Assembly: GCA_016297805.1 (NCBI GenBank)
Contig: JAEDFX010000017.1
Coordinates: forward strand, 1-30,666
Direction of reading: 5' to 3'
DNA from: Treponema sp.
Lineage (GTDB): Bacteria > Spirochaetota > Spirochaetia > Treponematales > Treponemataceae
Length of the DNA stretch: 30,666 nucleotides
Part shown: in pieces, positions 23,606 to 30,666 of the stretch
How the letters are laid out: the number at the start of each line of letters is the position of its first letter
Numbering within the stretch: the first letter of the stretch is position 1
The notes under the pieces: model-generated
Seen by the model: the letters and a program-made list of their open reading frames with translations, nothing else
Told to the model about the DNA's origin: nothing
Database searches by the model: none
Program-made: the position numbers and the translations under genes

Positions 23606-24654
23606 TAGAGCTTGTTTCCCAGGTAAATGCCGGCCCATTCCCAGTTGCCATGAATATCAGGATCAATAGGGAAGTTTACTTTTCTGAAGTATAAATACCA
23701 TATAGAAACATAACTGTTCCAACCCCAGGTTCTCAAATATGCTTCATTAGGGTTGGAAGCTTCGTCAAGGTTTTCGCTGAATCGGATTCTTTTTCCTCTT
23801 GCCCAAGAGCCCATAGGAGTTTCCTCCTGTGAGTTGGCATCGTTCTCATCCTGTTTCCATGACATTGTAAAGAAGTTAACCTTAGCCTTGTATTTATCAA
23901 GTCTGTTCCAGTTATGATCGCGAATAGCTTTTTTTACAGCGGCTTCAAGTTCTGGAAGGCTGGAGAATGTCCAGTCTTTTGAGGAATTGTTGAAGTCTAC
24001 AAGATGGCGGGCATTTTTATATGCATCAGGTTCACCGGCAATCTGAATTGTTGTAGCATCTGGCTGTTCCAGAAACAGAGAATAGGTTTTAAGGGCCTGA
24101 TCCCATTGGCTGTCCTTTTCGTATTCAAGAGCAAGTCTGAGATAAAGTTCTGTAGTGTTAACATTCTGAGGAAATCGGTTAATCAGTTCGTTGAAATATT
24201 TGATTCTATGTGCCGGTGTTTTACTGATTTGAATAAGATTCTGCAAGCACATAAAATGAACAGAATTTCCCTTTACAAGTAAATCCTGACTTTGCTGCAG
24301 AATACGGTCAAAATAATATTCTGCAACAGGCTCTGCACCAGTAGAAAGGTATGCGTAAGCAATCATTAACAGCCAGTATGAGTTGTACATATCAGTTGGA
24401 TTTTCTTCTACCCAGTTTGTTAAAAATAGAATCAGCCCCTGATAATCCTTTTCGGAAAGATAGTTGTTTGCCATCTGATTAATGATAGAATATCGTTGTT
24501 TTTCATTAAGTGTCTGAGTTATCAGCAGTTCCTGAAGTTCTGCCTGATTATTGTTTGCAACAGTCTTTTTTTCTGCTGTCTGATTTGTCTTGCATGCTGA
24601 AAATAAAATGGAAATTATGCACAGGAATATAGGAAGATTTCTTCTGAATTTCAT
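23605..24654 (-). CDS. Putative lipoprotein with TPR-like helical repeats
   Basis: 349 aa. The signal peptide ends in the lipobox LFSAC (Cys21), so an acylated envelope protein is likely. Residues about 45-190 are helical pairs of TPR type (YLSEKDYQGLILFLTNWVEE; ALEYEKDSQWDQALKTYSLF). The C-terminal half is rich in Trp and aromatic residues (MSWKQDEND, RTWGWNSYVSIWYLYF) and matches no family I recognise. It probably acts as a scaffold near the transglycosylase: the two genes are coupled (TAATG) and the OmpA-like gene follows. There is no Shine-Dalgarno before its ATG, and a -10-like box lies only 7 bases upstream. Confidence 0.75.
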   Translation of the reverse strand: MKFRRNLPIFLCIISILFSACKTNQTAEKKTVANNNQAELQELLITQTLNEKQRYSIINQMANNYLSEKDYQGLILFLTNWVEENPTDMYNSYWLLMIAYAYLSTGAEPVAEYYFDRILQQSQDLLVKGNSVHFMCLQNLIQISKTPAHRIKYFNELINRFPQNVNTTELYLRLALEYEKDSQWDQALKTYSLFLEQPDATTIQIAGEPDAYKNARHLVDFNNSSKDWTFSSLPELEAAVKKAIRDHNWNRLDKYKAKVNFFTMSWKQDENDANSQEETPMGSWARGKRIRFSENLDEASNPNEAYLRTWGWNSYVSIWYLYFRKVNFPIDPDIHGNWEWAGIYLGNKL

Positions 24655-24661
24655 GTTTTTG

Positions 24662-24690
24662 AATTTAGCATAGTGAATTGTTATTGTAAA
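24662..24690 (-). promoter_or_regulatory. Candidate promoter for the TPR lipoprotein gene, leaderless spacing
   Basis: On the minus strand TTTACA (24690-24685), 17 bases, then TAAATT (24667-24662). Seven bases separate the -10 box from the ATG at 24654 and none form a ribosome site. The -35 is good and the -10 moderate. Confidence 0.35.
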
Positions 24691-24712
24691 GATTAAATAT
24701 TACGAGTATTAT

Positions 24713-24721
24713 TGGTATAGT
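24713..24721 (+). promoter_or_regulatory. Extended -10 promoter for the membrane protein/TPR gene pair
   Basis: TGGTATAGT at 24713-24721 is an extended -10 element with a one-base departure from TATAAT; the -35 region is poor. The predicted leader of about 30 bases contains TAGGAG (24745-24750), seven bases before the TTG start at 24758. Confidence 0.45.
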
Positions 24722-24757
24722 CGTCCGTAATAATTTTTTTTACTTAGGAGAAGATAA

Positions 24758-25369
24758 TTGAAAGATGTAAGGGATTCAAAATTATTAAACATTCTTGTTC
24801 CGTGTGGCATAGCTTTAGTTTTATTTTTTCTTCTTTTCTCCTTTACTAATTCTACTGGAAGAACACAGGAGATTATTTCTGTTGTTTTTCTTATTTTACA
24901 GTTTATCCTTGGTGTTTTAATTTCAGTATTATCAGTTAGATGGACTCATAGAGCAACCCAGCTTTTTATAGGATTAGTTCTGTTTTTCTGGGGTGTTATG
25001 CATGTATTTGTCTCTAATATTTTACCAGTTACTATAAAAGAATGCTGGCCTATATACGGAGTAGTTGCCGGTATACTTCTGTTTGTTTCAGGATTTTATA
25101 AATATCATAAAATAAAGTTTGGATTTTTCATTCCATCAGTAACCTTGGTTGGAATGGGACTCTGGTATTCTTTTTTCTCGTTTAAAATAATAAAAAAGTC
25201 CTTTCTGACTGTTGCCAGTAATATTGGACCTTTGTTTATGCTGCTTATTGCAATACTTCTTGTTATCCTTTTCTTACTTCAACAGAAACACAAAAAGTTA
25301 GTTTTTCCTGATGATGAAACAGGTACATTCTCTGATGAAGATGAAGAAATTATGACACCGGAAGATTAA
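24758..25369 (+). CDS. Six-helix inner-membrane protein of unknown function
   Basis: 203 aa from a TTG codon, chosen because TAGGAG stands seven bases upstream and no ATG is available before the first helix. Hydrophobic helices lie at about 11-29, 39-60, 66-88, 97-113, 121-141 and 151-174. A basic stretch (QKHKK) and an acidic tail (DDETGTFSDEDEEIMTPED) follow, probably in the cytoplasm. I recognise no family motif. It is probably co-transcribed with the TPR protein gene 13 bases downstream, which also starts with TTG, so the two may act together. It is divergent from the lipoprotein/transglycosylase group. Confidence 0.75.
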   Translation: MKDVRDSKLLNILVPCGIALVLFFLLFSFTNSTGRTQEIISVVFLILQFILGVLISVLSVRWTHRATQLFIGLVLFFWGVMHVFVSNILPVTIKECWPIYGVVAGILLFVSGFYKYHKIKFGFFIPSVTLVGMGLWYSFFSFKIIKKSFLTVASNIGPLFMLLIAILLVILFLLQQKHKKLVFPDDETGTFSDEDEEIMTPED

Positions 25370-25382
25370 TTAGGTATAGGAT

Positions 25383-27143
25383 TTGATTAATTATTTTTCT
25401 AAAAAATCAAATATTCTCTTTATAACCGCAGTACTCGCCTGTGTCACCCCCTTGTTTGCTGCGTCAAAATCTAAAAAAAAGAAATCATCTTCAAAAATAG
25501 AAGTGATTCAAGTGGAAGATGAAGAATCCTATGAAAATCTGGATGGTTCTGTAAAACTTCCTTCACAAAGAAGAACTTACTTTTATAAAATAGAGCCGGA
25601 AATTATTGCCAATGTAGAAAATGGCTCTCCAGCTTCAATTCGTACTGCCATATCTGGTATGCATAAATCGACTGCAGAATATGACGAAAAGGAAAAAATC
25701 CTCATAAATATTGCTTCTGAAATAATGAAACAGGTCTGGCCTTCTGAAAAGATAGGTTGGGATATTCCTGAGACTGACTATGAAAATCCCTATATGGGTG
25801 CTTTGGCCTCTGTGAATCAAGGGGTTTTTGACTCAAGTACAGGAAATGAAGATTTTCTTGCTACAGTCTTGCCTTGTATAGTACTGCTGAAATCTGTTTC
25901 TGATAAATCTATATATGATAGTTGTAAACAGGCCTTGGAAAATGCTGCTGTAATGAAGTCTGATTCAGTCTTGCTAAACTATCTTATGGCTGTTCTATTG
26001 GAAAAACAGAATGATTTTACTGGAGCTGAAAGATTTATAAAAACTGCCTATGAAAATTCAAAAGAAACAGAAGAAATAGCACTTGCTTATGTACGTATTT
26101 TACGGGCAAATGGAAATGTGCAGCTCGCTTTAGATGTTCTTGGAAATATAAAATCTGATCCAAATGATATTACAATTCTTAAACAGAATGCTTATCTGGC
26201 TTTTGACAGCAAGGATTTTCAGTCTGCAGAGCTTTATGTTGCAAAGGTACTTCAGCAGAATCCAAATGATTTAGAATTTTTATTGTTCCGAGCCCGTATT
26301 CTGATTGAGCGGAAAGATTATATTCATGCGGTTTCTTTGCTGGATATGTATGCCCGACAGGAAAATTCCTCTATTGATTATCTAGTTTTACGTGCAAAAG
26401 TTCAGTTGGATTGGAGTAAAAATACTTCAGCAGCAACAGAGACTGTAGAAAAAGCACTTCAGCTTTATCCTGAAAATCCAGATGCTTTAATGTTTGCGGC
26501 CAGAATTTCATCTGTTACAGATGGTCCGGTTGCAGGCAAGTATGCTGATGAATTGGCGGCAAAGGTTCTGGAAAAAGATCCAGAAAATCAAGATGCAATG
26601 ATGTATGCTCTGAAAGGTTTGATTCAGAGAGAAAACTGGTCAGAAGCGTACGGTATTGGTAAAAAAATTATTTCTCAGCCATTTATCGATACTGAAATTG
26701 TAGAACGATTTGTTACAATATGTATAAATCTTGGAAAGAATTCTGAGGCCTATGATTTTGCAAAAAAACAGCTTGATTTGAATCCTGGAGATGAGAATAT
26801 TATTCAGGCCTATGTCCTAGCGTATTCAAAAGTTGGAAGCAGAGATGTAGTGATGAAATATATAGAAAATCTTATGGTTTCTTCTTCTGCAAAAATGAAG
26901 AGTTATCTCTATTATAGAAGAAGTTTTCTTCAGCTTACTGAAGAAAATGCATTGGCAGATCTTCGTTCCAGTTTGATTTCAAATCCAAGAAACAGTGATT
27001 CTCTATTCCGTCTATATGAAATATACTTTTCAAAAAAAGATTATCGTAAGGCTCAGTATTATTTAAGACAGGTTGTTGCAATAAACCCAAATGATAATTC
27101 TGTAAAACAACTGAATGAAGCACTTACAAAATTGATGCAATAA
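25383..27143 (+). CDS. Secreted TPR-repeat protein
   Basis: 586 aa from TTG at 25383 (TAGG 25371-25374 at suitable distance). A signal peptide (NILFITAVLACVTPLFAAS) is followed by a Lys/Ser-rich basic stretch (SKSKKKKSSSK) and then helical repeats from about 190 to the end. TPR-like units include NDFTGAERFIKTAYENS, KDFQSAELYVAKVLQQNPND, and the last unit KDYRKAQYYLRQVVAINPND. It would form a periplasmic or envelope-attached superhelical scaffold; the partner is not apparent, though the adjacent membrane protein is the obvious candidate. It ends 36 bases before the yajC promoter, and no clear terminator is visible between them. Confidence 0.82.
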   Translation: MINYFSKKSNILFITAVLACVTPLFAASKSKKKKSSSKIEVIQVEDEESYENLDGSVKLPSQRRTYFYKIEPEIIANVENGSPASIRTAISGMHKSTAEYDEKEKILINIASEIMKQVWPSEKIGWDIPETDYENPYMGALASVNQGVFDSSTGNEDFLATVLPCIVLLKSVSDKSIYDSCKQALENAAVMKSDSVLLNYLMAVLLEKQNDFTGAERFIKTAYENSKETEEIALAYVRILRANGNVQLALDVLGNIKSDPNDITILKQNAYLAFDSKDFQSAELYVAKVLQQNPNDLEFLLFRARILIERKDYIHAVSLLDMYARQENSSIDYLVLRAKVQLDWSKNTSAATETVEKALQLYPENPDALMFAARISSVTDGPVAGKYADELAAKVLEKDPENQDAMMYALKGLIQRENWSEAYGIGKKIISQPFIDTEIVERFVTICINLGKNSEAYDFAKKQLDLNPGDENIIQAYVLAYSKVGSRDVVMKYIENLMVSSSAKMKSYLYYRRSFLQLTEENALADLRSSLISNPRNSDSLFRLYEIYFSKKDYRKAQYYLRQVVAINPNDNSVKQLNEALTKLMQ

Positions 27144-27179
27144 AATTTCACCAATAAAACATTTCTCAAAATTCTATGA

Positions 27180-27208
27180 TTGATTACTGCAATAAATAGT
27201 GGTATAAT
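27180..27208 (+). promoter_or_regulatory. Strong sigma70 promoter of yajC-secD-secF
   Basis: TTGATT at 27180-27185, a 17-base spacer and a perfect TATAAT at 27203-27208. TGG directly before it makes an extended -10 (TGnTATAAT). The leader to the preferred yajC start would be about 60 bases. Confidence 0.75.
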
Positions 27209-27273
27209 TTTTAGACTGATTTTATAGTCACTTTTGACAGAATCAGATTTTAAAAATTAGGATGGAAACATAT

Positions 27274-27708
27274 ATGTCATTTGTACCATTTTTACAAGCT
27301 GCTGCAGGTGCTGCCGGAAGTGCCTCAACATCATCTTCACTTATTGGAACTATGGTTCCTTTCTTGCTTATTATCGTTATTTTCTATTTCTTCTTAATTC
27401 GTCCACAGAATAAGAAACAGAAAGAAACAGAAAAGATGCTTAAAGCATTGAAGAAGGGTGATAAAGTAATCACTATTGGAGGAATTCACGGAACAATTTC
27501 TTCAGTGAAAGATAACACAGTAATTGTTAAAGTTGATGATGACTGTAAAATTGAATTCAATCGTTCTGCAATTTCTTCTGTAGAATTGTCAGACGCAGAA
27601 AAGGCTAAAATTGCAGAAGATGCTGCTGCAAAAAAAGCTGATAAAAAAGGTAAAAAATCTTCTGATTCAGAAGAAGTAAAAACTGAATCAACAGAAGAGA
27701 ATAAATAA
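27274..27708 (+). CDS. yajC: Sec translocase accessory subunit YajC
   Basis: 144 aa from ATG at 27274. An ATG 12 bases earlier is in frame, but the only purine site (TTAGG) abuts it, whereas the GGA at 27264 is well placed for 27274. One membrane helix (IGTMVPFLLIIVIFYFFLIR) is followed by the YajC signature RPQNKKQKE and a KALKKGDKVITIGGIHGTIS segment. The C-terminus is a Lys/Glu/Ala-rich tail. YajC associates with SecDF and YidC at the inner membrane. It is directly followed by secD (16-base gap) and secF, the classic arrangement. Confidence 0.95.
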   Translation: MSFVPFLQAAAGAAGSASTSSSLIGTMVPFLLIIVIFYFFLIRPQNKKQKETEKMLKALKKGDKVITIGGIHGTISSVKDNTVIVKVDDDCKIEFNRSAISSVELSDAEKAKIAEDAAAKKADKKGKKSSDSEEVKTESTEENK

Positions 27709-27724
27709 ACTGGGGATATAAAAA

Positions 27725-29473
27725 ATGAACAAAAGAACTCGCTTGTTTGTTCTGCTGGCTGTTTTAGCTCTTTGTTTTGTATTCCTCTGGCCATCAATTA
27801 GCTGGTACGGAAGAACACCAAAAGAACTTCAGCAGCTTGCTTTAGGTTCAACAGAAAACATTAAAAGTTATTCTGAACTGAAAGCAGCAGAAGATGTACG
27901 TGCAATCAAAGCTTTAGTAAAGGGTGATGAAAATGCAGCTCTTACTGATGATTATGCATGGTTAAAGAAAGATGTTGCAAAGAAATATAAGCTGTTGGAT
28001 AAAAAGCTTCCTTCTGTTCTTACAGTAAAGGATGTTGTTTCGGCTTATGACAGTGAATTGGAATTTATGAATGTATTCCAGAGTCACTATCGTGATGAAA
28101 TTTTAAAGGCTAAAAAGTATTACGAAAATTCTGTAAAACTTGGCCTTGACCTTTCTGGTGGTATGAACATTATCGTTAAGGCTGACCTTGATGCTGCAGT
28201 TGCTTCTATGGGTGATGCAGTTGCAACAGAAAATGTTTCTGAATTCAAAAAAGAAGCAATGGCTAATGCTATTGAAAATCTTTCTAGCCGTATTGATAAA
28301 TTCGGTCTTACTTCTCCTGTTATTCGTCAGCAGGGTGATGATCGTATCTATATTGAAATTCCTGGTGCTGCACAGGCAGACGCAATCAATACTTTGATTA
28401 TGGGTAAAGGTATCTTGAACTTCCGTTTGGTTGATATGGATGCTACTAACTCTTTCAAAGCTTACTATGCACAGAATCCTGCTTCTACATTTAATGCTGC
28501 TGGAGAATTGATGGATGCATCAGTTATTCCAGAAGATTGTGAAGTATTTGGTGTATATACAAAAGATGAATATGGTCTTGATGAACGTTATGACTGGTTG
28601 GTTGTAAAGAAAGAAGTTGCTTTGGACGGACAGCATGTTAAATCTGCTGAAGTTCGTGCAGATGAATTTACAAATCAGCCAGAAGTTTGCTTCAATTTGG
28701 ACTCAGAAGGTGCTGTAATTTTCGGTGACTTTACAGGAGCTCACGTTGGTGAAAACTTGGCAATCGTAAGTGATAACAAAGTTAAGTCAAATGCTCGTAT
28801 TCAGACTGCTATCACTGGTGGTTCTGTATCACTTTCAGGTGGTTTCAGCTATGAAGAAGCAAACAATATTAAAAAGGTATTGCAGACAGCATGGTTGAAC
28901 GTTCCTCTTGAAGTAGAAAGTCAGCAGGTTATTGGTGCTTCTCTTGGTGATGAAGCAATCCATCAGGGAATTATGGCTATTATCCTTGGTCTTGGTTTGA
29001 TTCTTGTATTCATGTTGATTTTCTATAAGACTTCAGGTATTAACGCTGTTGTTGCTCAGATTTTGAACTTGTATATCATGTTTGCAGTTCTTTCTGCTTT
29101 CAATCTTACACTTACACTTTCTTCAATTGCCGGTATGATTTTGACAATCGGTATGGCCGTTGATGCTAACGTATTGATTTTTGAAAGAATTAAGGAAGAG
29201 TTGAGACAGGGTAAGAGTCGTGCTGCTAGTATTTCAATGGGTTTTGATAATGCATTCTGGGCAATTATGGACTCTAACATTACCACATTCATTGCTGCAA
29301 TTTTCTTAAGCCAGCTTGGAACTGGTTCAATCCAGGGATTTGCTGTTTCATTGGCAATTGGTGTTTGTTCATCTGTATTTACTGCATTGTTCGTATCACG
29401 CTTGATGTTCGACTTTGATACAGATGTTCTCCATGCTAAGAAAGTAAGTATTGGTTGGGGGATTAAACAATAA
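27725..29473 (+). CDS. secD: Protein translocase subunit SecD
   Basis: 582 aa. TM1 lies at about 7-27. The large periplasmic region includes KLGLDLSGGMNI (LGLDLSGG at 139-146), SSRIDKFGLTSPVIRQQGDD and YIEIPGA. From about residue 415 five more helices follow, with the RND-type signature IGMAVDANVLIFERIKEELR. SecD works with SecF to pull translocating proteins into the periplasm using the proton or sodium gradient. The ribosome site GGGGAT precedes the ATG. The stop codon shares a base with the secF start (TAATG), so SecD and SecF are made together. Confidence 0.97.
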   Translation: MNKRTRLFVLLAVLALCFVFLWPSISWYGRTPKELQQLALGSTENIKSYSELKAAEDVRAIKALVKGDENAALTDDYAWLKKDVAKKYKLLDKKLPSVLTVKDVVSAYDSELEFMNVFQSHYRDEILKAKKYYENSVKLGLDLSGGMNIIVKADLDAAVASMGDAVATENVSEFKKEAMANAIENLSSRIDKFGLTSPVIRQQGDDRIYIEIPGAAQADAINTLIMGKGILNFRLVDMDATNSFKAYYAQNPASTFNAAGELMDASVIPEDCEVFGVYTKDEYGLDERYDWLVVKKEVALDGQHVKSAEVRADEFTNQPEVCFNLDSEGAVIFGDFTGAHVGENLAIVSDNKVKSNARIQTAITGGSVSLSGGFSYEEANNIKKVLQTAWLNVPLEVESQQVIGASLGDEAIHQGIMAIILGLGLILVFMLIFYKTSGINAVVAQILNLYIMFAVLSAFNLTLTLSSIAGMILTIGMAVDANVLIFERIKEELRQGKSRAASISMGFDNAFWAIMDSNITTFIAAIFLSQLGTGSIQGFAVSLAIGVCSSVFTALFVSRLMFDFDTDVLHAKKVSIGWGIKQ

Positions 29474-30666
29474 TGAAAAAGACAATTAATTTTAATAAAG
29501 GATTCCTTCCTTGTACAGTTTTAAGTTGTGTAATTATTGTAGCTGGTATTATTGGTTTGTTTACAAAAGGAATCAATTTAGGTTTGGATTTTAAACCAGG
29601 TCTTATTGAGGAAGTTCGTATTGCAAATCCTGTTGCAAGTATTACATATTCTGGTTCTGCTAAAATTTCTATGGATTTATCTGCTGGTCAGATGGATCTG
29701 GTTATTAGTGGTACTGGTGCAAACAACGAAACAAAATCTTTCAATTTTGCTGTGCTTAAAACAGTTTCTGAATTGGCAGATGAAGTAAACAAAGTTGATG
29801 GTGTTAAGATGGATGTTTCAAACGGTTCATATGAAACAACTAAATTGTTCTTGAACTCTGCTGCAACAAATCAGCTTACAAATACTGCATTGTACATTTA
29901 TCCTGCAGGAACTTCAGAAGTTACAACCGATGATTTGCGTTCTGCTCTTGGTGAAAATGGGATTGCAATCAAACAGTTAGGAAATGGAGCTGATGCTTCT
30001 TACCAGATTCGTATGGGTGTTGGTGAAGGTGATGCACAGAATGATCTCCAGGCTTCTGTAAATGAAAAACTTTATAACAAGTTTGGAAAAGAGAAAGTAG
30101 CAATTGTAAAAACAGACTTCATTGGTGCTGGTATGTCAAAATCAACAACAAAGAAATCAATCATTATGTTTATTTGTGTAATTGTTTTGATTTGGGCTTA
30201 TGCTGCTATTCGTTTCCACTGGGACTTCGCTCTTGGTTCTGTAATTGCTTTGTTGCATGATACTTTAATCATGTTTACATTTATTGCCTTCACAGGAATG
30301 GAATTCTCTACAACAGTTTTGGCTGCAGTTCTTACAATCGTAGGTTATTCTATCAACGCTACAGTCGTAATTTTGGACCGTATCCGTTATAACCTTAAGA
30401 TGATGCCAGAAGCTAAAAACTTCAATGAAATTTTGAACAAGTCTTTGTCTGATACATTTGTACGTTCTGTATTAACTACTGTTACTACATTGATGGCTGT
30501 TTTGTCTTTGTACATCTTTACAACTGGAAGTATTAAGGATTTCTCTTTGGCTTTGATTGTAGGTTTGATTAGTGGTATGTATTCTTCTATCTTCATTTCT
30601 AGTGCATTTATCAGTGCATCAAGAAAGAACTGGAAAGCAGAATACGGTGTTCACCATTCACTTAAA
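29473..30666 (+). CDS. secF: Protein translocase subunit SecF (3' end outside window)
   Basis: 398 codons are open from ATG at 29473 to the window edge with no stop. TM1 lies at about 11-31 (FLPCTVLSCVIIVAGIIGLF), followed by the NLGLDFKPG motif (the family's GIDFxGG region, altered here), then a periplasmic domain to about 215. IGAGMSKSTTKKS and a helix cluster follow, ending with the SecF signature GYSINATVVILDRIRYN. The first periplasmic domain appears longer than in E. coli SecF (about 190 residues). The last visible residues (ASRKNWKAEYGVHHSLK) are past the final helix, so little is probably missing. It overlaps secD by one base. Confidence 0.95.
   Translation, partial: MKKTINFNKGFLPCTVLSCVIIVAGIIGLFTKGINLGLDFKPGLIEEVRIANPVASITYSGSAKISMDLSAGQMDLVISGTGANNETKSFNFAVLKTVSELADEVNKVDGVKMDVSNGSYETTKLFLNSAATNQLTNTALYIYPAGTSEVTTDDLRSALGENGIAIKQLGNGADASYQIRMGVGEGDAQNDLQASVNEKLYNKFGKEKVAIVKTDFIGAGMSKSTTKKSIIMFICVIVLIWAYAAIRFHWDFALGSVIALLHDTLIMFTFIAFTGMEFSTTVLAAVLTIVGYSINATVVILDRIRYNLKMMPEAKNFNEILNKSLSDTFVRSVLTTVTTLMAVLSLYIFTTGSIKDFSLALIVGLISGMYSSIFISSAFISASRKNWKAEYGVHHSLK

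Noticed and set aside
23606..23638. N-terminal extension of the MltD-like protein (MGRHLPGKQAL)
   Set aside because: It would bury the signal peptide and overlap the lipoprotein gene by 34 bases; the TAATG junction at 23605 is the natural start.

Overview
The window reads as chromosome of a gut or rumen type Treponema-like spirochete. The evidence is AT-rich, densely packed genes, flagellar fliS/flgN, a diderm envelope gene set (LolA-like, OmpA-like, MltD-like, lipoproteins with loose lipoboxes), a RimO beginning FFIDQHGC, and TTG used as a start codon several times. This is an inference from gene families, not a database match. I saw no tRNA, rRNA, CRISPR, prophage or transposase.

Layout. 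1-3759 is the 3' part of a giant Ig-like repeat protein with a C-terminal membrane helix. A near-consensus promoter inside its 3' end drives two tandem FecR-like secreted proteins (3811-4668). A long REPIN-like inverted repeat that ends as a terminator follows, then a CHASE2 adenylate cyclase (4835-7579). Between that gene and the convergent folA lies a six-unit, exactly 39-bp tandem array of hairpin-plus-T-tract units (7592-7825). The leftward operon fliS-flgN-folA (9262 to 7807) has a well-matched sigma28-type promoter. Divergent from it is ftsH (9437-11518).

11597-18936 is a tight rightward run: lolA-like, RodZ-like, rimO, a LacI-sensor/GGDEF protein and pcrA. A second LacI-sensor/GGDEF protein follows (19045-21027); its end overlaps the convergent OmpA-like gene. 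The leftward group at 20999-24654 is TPR lipoprotein, MltD-like transglycosylase, OmpA-like protein. Divergent from it are a six-helix membrane protein and a TPR protein (24758-27143), then a strong extended -10 promoter and yajC-secD-secF. secF runs off the right edge.

Functionally the window combines envelope biogenesis (LolA, Sec, FtsH, MltD, OmpA-like, RodZ-like) with second-messenger signalling: one cAMP enzyme beside FecR-like partners, and two cytoplasmic ligand-sensing diguanylate cyclases that differ in their feedback I-site. The least ordinary pieces are the 39-bp terminator-like array, the FecR-FecR-CHASE2 cyclase cluster, two candidate leaderless genes and the placement of folA in a flagellar operon.
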